From Priapulus caudatus (taxonomy: Eukaryota > Priapulida > Priapulimorpha > Priapulimorphida > Priapulidae), in the NCBI RefSeq assembly GCF_000485595.1, contig NW_014577505.1, positions 52,299 through 116,298 of the forward strand: a stretch of DNA of 64,000 nucleotides, given 5' to 3'. The notes under the pieces are model-generated. The model was given only the letters and a program-made list of their open reading frames with translations. It did no database searches and was not told the DNA's origin. The position numbers were made by a program, and so were the translations under genes. Shown in pieces: positions 19,323-30,600 of the stretch (position 1 is the stretch's first letter; each line of letters opens with the position of its first letter).

Positions 19323-22315
19323 CAGGGAATAATTTTCCCGGTATCGCATCGCAATTCGCGATGTATTTTCAGCCATTTGCGACGCATATTGTTTTATGAA
19401 TCGCATTTGTGCGATGCAGCCGCGATTCCGAGATGTAAACGGAAACATACATGTTTACAATTTACTTTTATTCTCGGGCTGCTTTGCCGCGTCAATGAAA
19501 TGCCACGTTACGCCGATTTTATTGATTGTTGTAACACCACGGCCAACGTGACTTAAACAATCCTGCATCCCCCCCCCCCGTACATCAATCAATATGCCGC
19601 CCCAGGCACGTATACACAGCCACGCTGTGCTGGCGCTGCACGTGCTCTCGCGGGCCTGCTTTCTTCGGCGACCTTTGATAATATAAAGTGAGGATGCCGT
19701 GTGGTCGAGGAGTCAGATAGCCGCCCTTCACAATCGCTAGAACTGTATTTCATCAATGTTTGGATATATAACGTAACTATCAAGAATTATAATCATGGTA
19801 ATGATGGTATGGTTATTTCAAGTTTCTTTTTTTTTACTTCATTTCCTTCATCTTTTTTAACTGTTTCTTTTTTACATCGACTGAGCAAGTTCAGAACTTC
19901 AGAGCGTGTTTTTAGTTACTTTGAGTATGTTTAAAAAAACTTGTACTGGAATCTCTAGGAATCCGGAGCTTCTGGGCAAGGTTTTTACTTTCGTTTTCTC
20001 CTCCCCGTCCAGGTTACCCCATGCATAGATCATGCTGCCGCCAATGTGTGCGGTGTGCGGGCTGCCGGCGAATGTAGCATCGATTTCTTAGACTGTCGCG
20101 AGTTTTTTATACGTGTGGCGAATCATGTGTTGATGCGTTGAGTGTGCGGCGATTATCTAGCGTGATTCGTGCGGCGGTTCTAGCGTGCGCGCGTGATCTA
20201 GCGTGCGGCGTGATTCTGAATGTGTTGATTTTGGCGGCAATCATGCATTGCACGCAGCGGCACGTGTGCGCTAGCTGTCAATCAATGGTTGTGCATGCGT
20301 TGTTGATTACCCGATCGTTATTCATGTGCCGTGCTTGCGCGTAGCGTGGGAATAATTGCATGTAATTTGTGTGGATTTAGCATTGGATCTTGATTTATGC
20401 AGACTCTGGATAAATTGTTTTATATTTTGTCACTGTCAAAAATGGCATCGATTCGTGTAGTTACTGTGAAGGTTGGATTAAGGGATAGACCAGAACAGGA
20501 ATGGATCGAGTATGAGAAGAAAGTGGTGGAGGATAAACATCATTAGGTGCAAGATGTGTGTGGCACATCAATCGAGATTGAGATCGCTAGTTAATTTTCA
20601 ACCAGGCATTTATCAATGGAGTGAAAGGATCGGCGCGCCCTGAAAAAGGATAGTGTTGTGAAACATTCCGCAGTGAAATGCATAAGAAAGCAATCGCTCT
20701 TACATTAAATCCTAAACTGACGCTCGATGCTATCTTCAAGACAACACCAATAGTGAAAAGCGTTGGCTGGAGCATCAGGTGAGGAGAGGAAACGCGTGAG
20801 TAAACTCTTTGACATTGCATACACTATCGCCTAAGGAAGAACTGCCTTTTTAACAAAGTATCCTGTGTTATTGGGTTAGAGAAGAAACATGGAGTTCCAT
20901 AGGCAACACATACACACATGAAGCGAAGTGCCAGTGAGTTTATTGGTGTCATTGGTGATACAATGAAGAGTGAAATGCCTCACTGCTTTGAAGGAAGCCA
21001 AGTTTTATTCCATAATTGTGTGATGGTTCTACTGATTGCCAGTGTGACTGAGAAAGAACTTGTCTAGTTGTCATTTTGTGAATGATAAAACTGGGTGAGG
21101 TCGCAGGTCAAACTTCTTTTGCCTTTCTGATGTTAAGCATGCTACAGCACAAGGCTTGAAAGATGGGTTGGATGAAGGTATTTACTGATGTAGATATGTC
21201 AGGGAAGGGAAAGTTTAGCTGTGTTTGTGCTGGATGGGGCCGCAGTGAACATCCGGGAGTAAGAAAGGTTTGATTGCTCTTCTACGGATGATGAAATGCC
21301 TGGTTAATCGGATTCACTGCTCTCAATACAGACTGGAACTGGCATCTAAAAATGCCGTTAGAACACGTACATGGATGAGATCAATAGCATGCTTCTGTCC
21401 TTGTATTATGTGTATGAGAAGAGCCCAAAACGCCTGCGAGAGTTCAAGACTTTGGGAGAAGTCATGGAGGAAGCTGTCACTAAGCCAGACAAGCTCATGC
21501 GAACAAGATGGCTACAGCACAAGTCCAGGGCACTTGCCTCCCTTCTGCGGTCATATCCAGTCATTGTTGCCCATCTTGAATCTATGGCCAGTGAATCGTC
21601 AGCAGCTGCTGATGGTGCTAGATTTCGTGGGATACCTGAAGGTTCTTAACCAGTTTCAAGTTTGTGTTGCACATGCTGCTGTTTTTTGTGCTGTTGCAGC
21701 CATTGGCAGCACTTTTCTGCAATCTTCAAGGAGACGTTAGCGGACCTTATGTTTGCCATGGCCAGTCCTTGAGTCATTCCATGCTTCCACAGCAAACATT
21801 GATTCTGTTGAATCAGAGCATGAGGACCACAGAGGATGTCTCTGAACTGTCAAAGTTCCTTGATGACATCACCTTGAAGATGGCAAGGCTGAAGTGGGAA
21901 TTCAAGGAACGTCAAGCTGACCAATGTGAGTTGACGTCTTGACTGTTTTCACAACTCTAGGAAAGACATATGTGAAGAAGATCAGAGAGTGTGTTGATAC
22001 AAGATTCTCTGAGCTTCAATTCACAGCTGTTTCAAGCATTCAAGGTGTTGGACACTAATACCTGGCCAAGGACAAGCCTTCACTTGAACAGTTTGGGTCA
22101 CAAGAGCTTTAGGCCAGTGTTTGAGCATTTCCAAGGGTTTGCTCAGGAAGTCCGACGAGAAGTCATCCAGACTGAATGGAACTCTTCAAGTCATACTGGA
22201 GATTCAGTTCTGATGGATTGCAAAAGCTGCTGATGTATGGAGAGCATTGTCAAAGTTTTCACGACAAGCAAGTACCCCAACCTTCGTCTTCTATCAGGGT
22301 TTTACTCACCTATCT
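19323..22315 (+). mobile_element. hAT DNA transposon, copy 2 (inverted relative to copy 1)
   Basis: The 5' terminus CAGGGAATAATTTTCCCGG starts at 19323. Sequence from 19778 to 20440 matches 5366-4690 of copy 1 in inverted orientation, and the transposase region follows. At about 22312 the match stops at the equivalent of copy-1 position 2850 and is joined to block Y, so the last 80 codons and the 3' terminus are deleted. Differences from copy 1 are mostly single-base gains and losses. A run of about a dozen C residues occurs near 19570. Confidence 0.75.
20442..22315 (+). pseudogene. hAT transposase, frameshifted second copy
   Basis: ATG at 20442 begins MASIRVVT as in copy 1. The frame is then lost within about 25 codons, and small insertions and deletions recur every 30-100 bp throughout. 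In between, residues are nearly identical to copy 1; for example MDEINSMLLSLYYVYEKSPK is unchanged at 21371-21430. The dimerisation region is missing. Such an indel-dominated, substitution-poor pattern beside an N gap is what uncorrected long-read sequence looks like, so the gene may be less broken than it appears. Confidence 0.8.
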
Positions 22316-22434
22316 CAGGAACTAGAGTTTATTTTGTCATAAGATAGTGTGATTATGCATGACACGAAGTATTTGCTAGTCTAGCACTGGAGAAATTAGC
22401 GTTTGGATGCGCATAGTGCGGCTTTAAGATCTTT
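22316..22434 (+). repeat. Dispersed repeat block Y (forward)
   Basis: This is the forward copy of block Y, from GGAACTAGAG to GCTTTAAGA, fused to the truncated hAT. Together with 19239-19322 it leaves hAT copy 2 flanked by inverted copies of the same block. Confidence 0.8.
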
Positions 22435-22543
22435 AATGCAAATTGTAATAATTATACCGAGTGTTCAGATCTATGCTTGGCTTTGGGGGTGACCTGTCGC
22501 TGGGCTTATAGACAAAACCCATCCCCAGTTCCCACCCCCTGGG

Positions 22544-22567
22544 GGTCAAAGTCAGGGGTCAAGGTCA
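22544..22567 (+). promoter_or_regulatory. GGTCA half-site cluster
   Basis: Spaced GTCA/GGTCA units (GGGGTCAAAGTCAGGGGTCA, then AGGTCA) resemble nuclear-receptor half-sites and match the dispersed repeat at 18431-18456. They are likely part of a repeat, not a dedicated enhancer. Confidence 0.3.
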
Positions 22568-22611
22568 CCGGGTGTTAGAGACTTCTATGTATTTTATACT
22601 TGTACTTTTGG

Positions 22612-22700
22612 TCTGCCGAAATAAAGAGTGAGAAACGAACGTCTATATTTTCGGTCCCATTTCGTTTACAAATTTCCCGTTTTGTCGCTTTCAGCATCCC
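22612..22700 (+). repeat. Dispersed repeat, second copy of 1448-1533
   Basis: Same orientation as the first copy, opening GTCTGCCGAAATAAAGAG; differs by a few small indels. Confidence 0.8.
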
Positions 22701-22741
22701 ACCGTAACATATGCAACAAAATTTGTTTGGCTATAAATTGG

Positions 22742-22743
<2 letters not shown>

Positions 22744-22810
<67 letters not shown>
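22744..22810 (+). repeat. (TG)n microsatellite
   Basis: Over thirty uninterrupted TG dinucleotides. The apparent valine-cysteine ORF across it is meaningless. Confidence 0.98.
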
Positions 22811-22812
<2 letters not shown>

Positions 22813-22967
22813 GTATCTCAGCAAACAGCATCAGAAATGTATGGTGGATACTGTTGCAGTTAGTGTTATTATGCCTGTTATTTTGGCTGTTGCCGCTTCA
22901 ATTCCAGCTGCCAGCATGCTTCGGCAAGTTGCTGAGATTCTTAGTGGCTGTGCCGGTGGTACCAACT

Positions 22968-23042
22968 CTCCCACCACCAGTGGTGCCACGACCAGTGTTG
23001 CCACCACCCGTGGTGCCACGACCAGTGTTGCCACCACCCGTG
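22968..23042 (+). repeat. 30-bp minisatellite
   Basis: About 2.5 units of a 30-bp sequence containing GTGGTGCCACGACCAGTGTT; the units are nearly identical. Confidence 0.85.
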
Positions 23043-23256
23043 AAGTTTAGCTTTTGTCTATTATATATAGTCGTTTACATTTTTAGTTGTAGTATTGTGA
23101 ACTGCAGTGTATGTAACATCAATGGCTATTGGGAAAGTAATAATAGGCAGCGTAATAAACTCTGAGAATAACGTATTGATTTTAGGCTTGATATCGCGAA
23201 CGATAACATTGCGCTAGCAGCGTGCGAGCGAAAAACGCACAAAGGCCATAGAAATC

Positions 23257-23492
23257 TTTGCTACACCCGCTGTACGGTTGCTTGGCAGAGCAACGCGAAC
23301 GTGTCAACAACATCGGAGAATTTGAACAACATTGGAGGTATTTTCAAATGCCTTTTATAAGACAACGCGCAGTGAAATGGGAGGAACTAGAGTTTATTTT
23401 GTCATAAGGTAGTATGATTATGCATGACACGAAGTATTTGCTAGTCTAGTACTGGAGAAATTAGCGTGTAGATGCGCATATTGTGGCTTTAA
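23257..23492 (+). repeat. Uninterrupted X-Y repeat (empty hAT target site)
   Basis: Block X (23257-23355) continues directly into block Y (23356-23492) through CAAATGCCTTTTATAAGAC. At 2454 and 19322 the two halves are each found abutting hAT termini, so this copy shows the sequence without the insertion. Confidence 0.75.
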
Positions 23493-23679
23493 CTACTCGT
23501 ATTATATTTAAGAACCAATTTCAACAATGCCTCTTAAGAAATGTCGGGAAGTACTCCAGCCAAAGCATCCCGAGATAATGTATGAAGCCTGCGAACTCTT
23601 CCCTTTAGGAGTTGATGGTGATAAAGATGTTGCAGGTCATGGAGAACCACAGCAGTCACCAGATTGTGTGTCACACATC

Positions 23680-23955
23680 ACACATCACACAGATCGCACT
23701 TATATGGTTTCTCTGCCGTGTGAGTTCTCATATGATTCTTAACACTACTTAGAAAGGAGAAGGAAGCATCTCACAGATCACACATATACGGTTTCTCTCT
23801 TGTATGAGTTCGCATGTGTCTCTTCACACTACTTAGAAAGGAGAATGAAGTATCACACAGATCACACTTATACGGTTTTTCTCCAGTGTGAGTTCTCATG
23901 TGTTTCTTCACACTACTTAGAAAGGAGAAGGAAGCATCACACAGATCTCACATTA
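23680..23955 (-). pseudogene. C2H2 zinc-finger array (broken)
   Basis: On the minus strand, about three and a half 84-bp units each encode CDLCD-x-SFSFLSSVK-x-HMRTHT followed by a GEKPY-type linker (TGEKPYK, TREKPYM, TAEKPYK). These are classic Krueppel-type fingers. The first unit carries a 2-base insertion that shifts the frame, and one finger has its second cysteine codon replaced by TGA (23771-23773). The fingers are almost identical, so the array grew by recent tandem duplication. No start, effector domain or further fingers are visible. It is most likely a fragment of a duplicated host zinc-finger gene. Confidence 0.85.
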
Positions 23956-24540
23956 TTCATTATACAAGTGCCTATCACTCTAACAGGTACATCATACACA
24001 GTAAAACCTGGCATACCTGATAAGCGATCTCTAGAATGCTCAAACGTAAGCAAACAAACAGGCAGACTCAGCCGTGCAGCCTATCCTGCAGCTCTCCGAT
24101 GTTTCGCGCTGACTTTACATTTTTATTCAGCGAAAGCATATGCATATGTGCGAGAAACATTTGATCTCTGTCTCCCTCATCCATGAGTAATTAAATCCTG
24201 GTACAACAGTGTGAATGGTGTCATGTGAAAATGTGGGATTTTCTGCCAAGTATAGCATCTACTCTGTTGCAGAGCAGAGCTCAATGAAAATCATTGATCC
24301 TGAGCTGGTTCAAGTGGGAGAGCCTGAGGTTTGTATGCAAAAATTCCTAATTAAGTGAAAAAAATTTAAATGCTGTTAAAAAACCACTGCAATCCACAAC
24401 CGACTTTTGTGTTTGGCTGTTATATAAAGTTACAAAATACTGTGATTGTCTAACGCGAGGTGCAGCATTATTTTAACTTGTCATATGCTGCTCGAAGTAA
24501 AGTACCAAAAAGTAAATTACAGAGCATAACCAACTAAATG

Positions 24541-24723
24541 AAGGCTATGGCTTCAGATCAAATACTCCCAACATCTTGAGCAAACGAATTGTTACAAGAT
24601 TGCCGGAACACGGCTTGACCATCGGCACCATTGCCACTGATCGCCGCAGAACAGTCCGTGCAATCATGAGAAAGGATTTCCCAGGCTTGGAACATCAATT
24701 TGATGTTTGGCACATTGTGAAAG
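24541..24723 (+). CDS. THAP/Kolobok-type transposase exon fragment
   Basis: This short exon encodes LSKRIVTRLPEHGLTIGTIA followed by TDRRRTVRAIMRKDF and HQFDVWHIVKG. The TDR acidic residue and the HQFDVWH-x-x-K block are hallmarks, as I recall them, of a DDE transposase-like family in aquatic invertebrates related to Kolobok/ISL2EU-type elements. It ends at a donor, AAG/GTACAA. The exon at 25820-26001 encodes a later part of the same kind of protein, with hAT-type sequence lying between. No intact gene can be assembled. Confidence 0.55.
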
Positions 24724-24822
24724 GTACAATGAAAAATACAAACAACTGGGATTATGACTCCTAAAAATTCAAGCGAAAAAATTTGACTTGAATTTTTGAC
24801 AAATGCTTTGTATAATTTCCAG

Positions 24823-25289
24823 ATGCGCAGAAAAATCTTTTATTGGGAGGGAACAATGGCTTGAAACTGGCAAAAAGTGACTGGCACAGCAAGCTCACAG
24901 ATACTCACCTGAGTGACCAGATGATGATCATGCTCGAGTCTCCTGACGTTCTAAAGTATGATCCCATCCCTGCCATAACCCTTAGGAATGAAACCCCTAG
25001 GCGGAGGCGAGTCCAGAAGTGTCCAGAAGTGTCTCTGAGTCCAAGCACCAGACAACCTGAGCCAGAGTTCAACTCAAACCCTGTGCATGCTCTGGATGCA
25101 CCCTCAGAGTCAGCTGCTGCACTTGAAGATATGGGGAGGCTTACAGATGATGATGAAGACTACATCAGTGATGAAGAAGATTATGCCCAAGAAAATGAAG
25201 ATGAAGATGATGCAGTACCAAGTTATGATGCAGTAACCAAGGCCTATGTACTTTTCGCTGCCTTGTCAGCAGAAGCATTGGGAAAATAA
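24823..25289 (+). CDS. hAT dimerisation-region C-terminal exon
   Basis: After an acceptor (AATTTCCAG) the frame encodes LKLAKSDWHSKLTDTHLSDQ followed by MMIMLESPDVLKYDPIPAI. This corresponds to the end of the hAT C-terminal dimerisation region (K-x-x-W-x-x-[KR]-L...L-x-x-[LM]-x-x-[IM]). The remaining residues form an acidic tail (DDDEDYISDEEDY). It differs clearly from the 2609-4705 transposase, so it is a second hAT family or a domesticated derivative. No catalytic domain lies next to it. The stop at 25287 is followed within 100 bp by no clear poly(A) signal. Confidence 0.5.
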
Positions 25290-25819
25290 CTTTATGAACA
25301 AAGAACAATGTTACTTGTTTGATCATGTTGATTGAGAAAGTTTGTGCCTGGTTCACAGTTAATAAACATGTTCTACCTGACGAAGTTGTATTTTGTTTGC
25401 TCCATTATTCAATTTTGTTACACTTTTTTAAGTACTTTGATTAAAAAAAATGCATTCAAATTCAGTCCACAATACCCTCAGAAAGCATCTCGGAGCATTC
25501 GTAAGATCAGCAATTTTCCCGCGCAACCACTATCGACATCATGCTTTTAAGGGCTAGTTGAAAACCAGAAGGGCTAGTACAAACCTTACCTTACTAGCTC
25601 TTCGGGCTAACTTGCATATTGTCCTTATTTCTACCCGTGGTGGTGTGCAGCAAAATGCAAGGGCAACGCAGACTTACTGAGGTATGATTGTGCTTTTTTT
25701 CTTTATCGAATGATTCTAAAACATTATTTACTAAGTATTATTATTACCCCAACAGATGGTATTTAAATATGTTTTCAAACTTATTATTTTCAACTGTACA
25801 TAAATACAAGTGATAAACT

Positions 25820-26001
25820 GCAAAAGTAATAACATGCTCACAATAGGCTTATTATCACACTTTGGCAGAGAGATGTGGGTTTCCATTGTGAGCTACATCT
25901 TAAACAAGCACGTCTGGAACTACAGTAATTTCTTCCACAAGTGTGCTCATGGAGCATTACCCGAAAATGATACTACAAAGTACCTGAAAGCAAGGTCACA
26001 G
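25820..26001 (+). CDS. THAP/Kolobok-type exon fragment 2
   Basis: The frame encodes a W-x-S-I-x-x-[YH]-I-x-N-K-H pattern (WVSIVSYILNKHVWNY), then KCAHGALPEND and KYLKARSQ, ending at a consensus donor (TCACAG/GTATAC). From memory, the KCAHG-x-L...K-x-[WY]-L block lies downstream of HQFDVWH in the family whose earlier part is at 24541-24723. The two exons are plausible parts of one degraded gene, about 1.1 kb apart. Confidence 0.45.
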
Positions 26002-27779
26002 GTATACCTACTGCACCTACCTATATAGTATTACTGTAACGGTCGCGCGTAATTTCACGTATCTCCTCCGAAACAGCCGTAAGGAATGTGCCCATTTTCC
26101 TCTTACCGAGGTGTTTCCAATGTGGCGAAGACGATGCGCTATGTCACTAGGCTTTATTATGCATGACAACGTTACTAAAGCAACATTTCAACGACAACAA
26201 CATTTCAGCAGGTTCCCCTTCGGCAGGTCGCCATTGCGATCGGTAAGTGCTGCCATCTCTACGAACAATTATTCACTAGAAAAAGAGCATGCGTGGCGCC
26301 ATTTTGGTGCAAATCTAAGCAGACAACACAGGCGAATCGGCACACAGGCAAAATAAATATTAAATAACTACTCATAATATCGTTATTAGTGTAATTAATA
26401 GTGATAACAGTATTAGTATAGCATTCAAGAAACCATTCAATGTGATAATGTGAGCTTTTCATTGCGTGGAGTGAGTAGATACGGGTTTTCATGTTCACGT
26501 GCGTGAATAGGTTTGTAAGCCGTATCATAATCATGTGTATGCATGTACCGTTGGCATTGTACGTGTTAACTGTATGTAGATGTAGGCACTTGCACAGGCA
26601 CTTGGGAGCATTTCAATAAAATATATATTCAATAAAGATATGACTGTGCAAATATGGCTGATTATCACTCATGCGTTAATTTATACAAAATCGTCCATTT
26701 TACATTACCTTTACATAAGCATATCTCAAAAGCATATCTCACACAGACAAGAAAGCACTACTTGAGACAGTCCAGTTTCTTCAAGCAGTTTGTTCCATGT
26801 TACGGTGCACCTCCAACTTTGTATCCGAATTTAAAATTAAAGTACGAGTCAAAACAGATTGTGCCTTCTACTCCACGTACTGAGAGGTACACAAGTAAAT
26901 GCTGCTCTGTTATATACAAATGTAAAGGAAAGGCCAGAAATGCATGGATATTGCTGACATTGAAAGAAAACACTGTTATCGCCACTGTAGAGATAACATG
27001 ACTGCTGGTCCATGTGTTGGGTTTTGTGCTGTCACGTAAACGGAACGTCACAGAATCACTTCAAGGTTGGGGAGACAGAGAGCAGCCATATTGTTGGAAC
27101 AAATGCGTTAATAATTACTGTTTGTAAATCAGCGGAATCCACAATCAAAAAGTATTAGATGTGCATCATCTATCACAATAATTGCTTTCACTGTATAGGT
27201 CAATATAGGAAACATTGACAATATAGAAATATTGAAATATTGAACAATATAGAACCCATATACAACAGCTGGAGCCATAAAAATTAGAGAGGTGCTTCAG
27301 GCATATGTTCCCTCTGTGGACGCTAATTCCTAAAACTCATTTCGGACTACTCTTGATTCCGAATCTCATTGTGCGCAGTGGAACCTCATTTCAGAGAAGC
27401 CGCGCTTTTGCCATTGTGAGCATGTGAGGCACAGTTTCGTTCCGGATTACCGCTTTGAACGCTTGTGTTTTAGAACGCGGATGACATAAGAGGTAATTTA
27501 GTTGATGTAGAGAAATAGTAATGTCTAGAGATCATGCATACTGATGTAATTTGTACTGTTTAAAACTGTATACTTTTTGTGTGAGAGACGTTTGAAAATT
27601 GTCCAAAGTTTGGCCAGAAACTTTGATAGTTTGATTAGTTCATGTGGCAGTAGCGCATAGTCCACTATAGAGTACTTCCATAAAGGTGGTGAACAACAGT
27701 AGATGGCGTCCATAGGCAGCAGACCTGAATAAGTGTAACGCTGCAAAGCGTTACAGGCCAATAAGGCTACGAAAATGTC
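26002..27779. other. No confident gene
   Basis: The longest frame is 26654-27001 (115 aa, starts ATG, contains GAPPTLYPNLKLKYESK). It has no recognised domain and could be an exon or chance. The rest is AT-rich with nothing identified. Confidence 0.35.
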
Positions 27780-29000
27780 CCCGCCCCCACCGCCCGGACG
27801 GCAGTACAGATTCCCTGTACGCGGTACGAGTATCTCATTTGGAGATTGTCACTCGCCGCTAGGATCGCGGCTGAGATATTGCGCCTGGCGTATGGGCGGC
27901 CAATCTCAGTGAGGAGCCAATGTCTACCATGGCATACTCGCGTCGCAGGCTGCGCATATTTATCGCTCGGCGGCTGCGACTATTAACATCAGCATGTACT
28001 CGCGCCTTAGATCGCGGCTAGGATATTGCCGCTGCCGGCGCTAGTGGGGGCCCATTAGCGTGGGCGCATGTTGTACCACGGATAGTCGGCTCGGCCGGCT
28101 TGGATACTTCAAGCCATGTGATATTCCGCTCTGCTTGCGGCGCGCAGCGTGGTGGTGTGTCCGCGCGGAGATATCCCTCCATATCTCCTAGTCTAACTTG
28201 CGCCCCACGATTATGTGGCCCAATCTAGCACGCAGTGGCGTTAATATCTAAAGCGGCATCACATCCCGGAAGTGCGCTGTCTATAATATTCATATCGAAA
28301 TTGGCTGCGCGCCTGCCTTCACTCAGGGGCACCATTCCAGAGCCAAGGCTATGGTTCATGTCTCGAATATTGGCCTTAGCATGAGGGGCCCACATCGGAG
28401 CAGCAGCCTTCGTGTCCCTAAGAATATGGGCGTCTGTATGAGGCGACCACATCCTCAGCATGCAGCGGATTCTATCCTCCACTCATCGAACAACCGCGAA
28501 GGGCATGGCGGCAATGCATTCAGCCGATACGTTCCGAATGCCGAGCCGGGTTCAGTGACGTGATGGTTTACGTAATCTGCGCTTTGTCTGATGCCGATGT
28601 TGAGACCGGTTCAGTAACTGGAATCGGTTTATAATTGGCTTCGTTGACGCCCGACGTTGAGCCAGGCTGTACGGTGCCTAATCGGTGCTAACTAAGGAAA
28701 CCGACACAACACCACAGCACGCCCACAACCAGCCAAACCACCACACACCTGGCTGATCATGACACCTCGATGCGGCTGCGGTGGCCGTGCGCCCGCGCAT
28801 GCCCGGGCGGTGCTGCGGGGACCAAGCGGAGCGGCGTCCGCCGAGCGCTATCTGGTGAGAACTCCGATCAGCAACCGCGCCGACCTGACAGGCCGACGAC
28901 GAGGATGTAGATTCAACAATAAACGAAAGCACTTCTAGTCATGGTAAAATATTGACCTTATCATTTTGCTTGTGTTTATTTGGCTCACAGCATTCTAAAT
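27780..29000. other. GC-rich stretch without recognisable gene
   Basis: Base composition shifts to clearly GC-rich from about 27780 to 28920. Words such as CTAGGATATTGC and GCGGCTG-like runs recur loosely (GGATCGCGGCTGAGATATTG near 27862, GATCGCGGCTAGGATATTG near 28013). No domain is seen in any frame. It may be a satellite-like or degraded GC-rich element. Confidence 0.35.
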
Positions 29001-29099
29001 TAACAATGCGCCTCAACCCACACTAGCGTTTAAAGCAAACGTGTACATAAGCGATCCGGAACACGATACTGATCTAAACAGACTCCACTGTTACTTCGC

Positions 29100-30431
29100 T
29101 GTACGACAACGATCTACACCTCGGTCTACTTCATCGTTCTACAATAACTACAGATTCATGTCCTATGCCTCCGCTCAACTCTTTGCAGCCCCCCTTGATA
29201 TGATGCGAAATTTCTCCAAAGTTGTCCCTGACACCTAAATTGTCACCGACCCAAAAATGACCAACCGATCGCTGTGACTACCGCACCTGACGGAATGTCC
29301 ACGATACGACACACAATGCGACAAAGTTTTGCTGTCTATGGGCTTTCTAGCGTCACGGAGGCATTCTAACTTGCGTGGCATAATGCAAAATTAGTTGCGA
29401 CTCTAGTGCCAGGCGACTCTTTCGGCGAAAAACATGCCCCAACAACGGCATTCTTTAGCAATTTGCACGAGGCTTTACTGTTGGTACGCACCTTACAGCT
29501 CGGAACAGAGGAGATCGACGTATTCGAATCAGCTGAGTGATTCCAGTAGACTGCGTGGTGCGCGGTCTCAAGCTTAAAGCATCAGAAGTGCGAGTTCCTG
29601 AGGACAAGTTCCTCCATACCTAGGTCACATCGTTTCACCTGGAACGGCGTAGCCAGATCCAAGAAACGTTCAGCGTCGGTCTCAGATGAGGGCACCTACA
29701 CGTCAAGGAGGTACGACTGCGATTTTTGGGATGGCAAGCTCTCAGGGCGGGCAACTATAAAGTCTTTTTGCAACCCATCGCAGGCCGTTACATGCGTTAC
29801 AGCGCACAACGATGCCAAGTCTCGAACTGGAAACGATGACTGCCGAACCATGGCCATCCCGGAGTGTTAAACAGGCAGAGCCTAGCTTGAACGCTCCCAA
29901 GTCCTTAGCATACCCCGGATCTTCCCAAAGATTATCGTCTGATTCACCGACGCGCTTCATCATCATCGCAGTGGGAGCTGCCTCAGCAGACACATAACCG
30001 ACAGGGAATGCAGCTCGTTCATTTCTTATATTAGTCATCACACTCAATGGAAGGGCAGCATGCCGCTTGCGCTCATTGTCGAGAGAGAGGGTATTCGCAT
30101 TATCTCTGTCATTAACGGAAGCTACGTCACGATTAGCAAGGCGCACAATTCGTGGACTTGCGTAAGGCCGACCAGAAGCCACTACATACTACTAACAAGC
30201 CCAACCTCAGAACGCTCGGACGTCCAGCGTTGGGCGTTGGCTAGTCTCGCGAAACATCGCGCCCCAACAGTCGAATATCGCTGTGGCCTAGCCCACAGAA
30301 ATGCGGATGCTTTATCACAGATTAAAGCAGATAATGAGTCCGAATCAGACATGGAAATTCAACAGATTACGGGGGAGCCAAGTGCACACCTGAGGGCACC
30401 CAGGTGCAACAATCTAATACACCGGAGATGA
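29100..30431 (+). pseudogene. Copy A RT-RNase H, indel-riddled
   Basis: Comparison with copy B (38790-39944) shows this is the RT thumb and RNase H region. Copy A is broken by very many one- and two-base indels up to about 30240. After that the two copies agree and the frame is readable (VEYRCGLAHRNADALSQI at about 30270-30325). No palm motif can be read. Whether the indels are biological or sequencing error cannot be told from the window. Confidence 0.7.
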
Positions 30432-30600
30432 GTGTGCACGAGGAAGCAGACGAAACTCAGGAGGAACCGCGACAGGAGGAAGCGTCGCCCCTCAGCAACC
30501 AATATTAAATTTACAGGTAGTCAAAAAAGAGCAACGAAAGGACCCTTAACTACACAATGTTCTGCGAGCACTAACAGAATCAAACACCACCAACAAGGAA

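Noticed and set aside
22628-23050. ORF across the TG repeat
   Set aside because: Most of its length is a dinucleotide microsatellite translated as valine-cysteine; no domain.
23527-24186. Plus-strand ORFs over the zinc-finger units
   Set aside because: They are the antisense of the C2H2 array, whose minus-strand reading gives canonical finger residues and linkers.
27780-28970. rRNA or other structural RNA in the GC-rich stretch
   Set aside because: None of the conserved rRNA or tRNA motifs I looked for is present.
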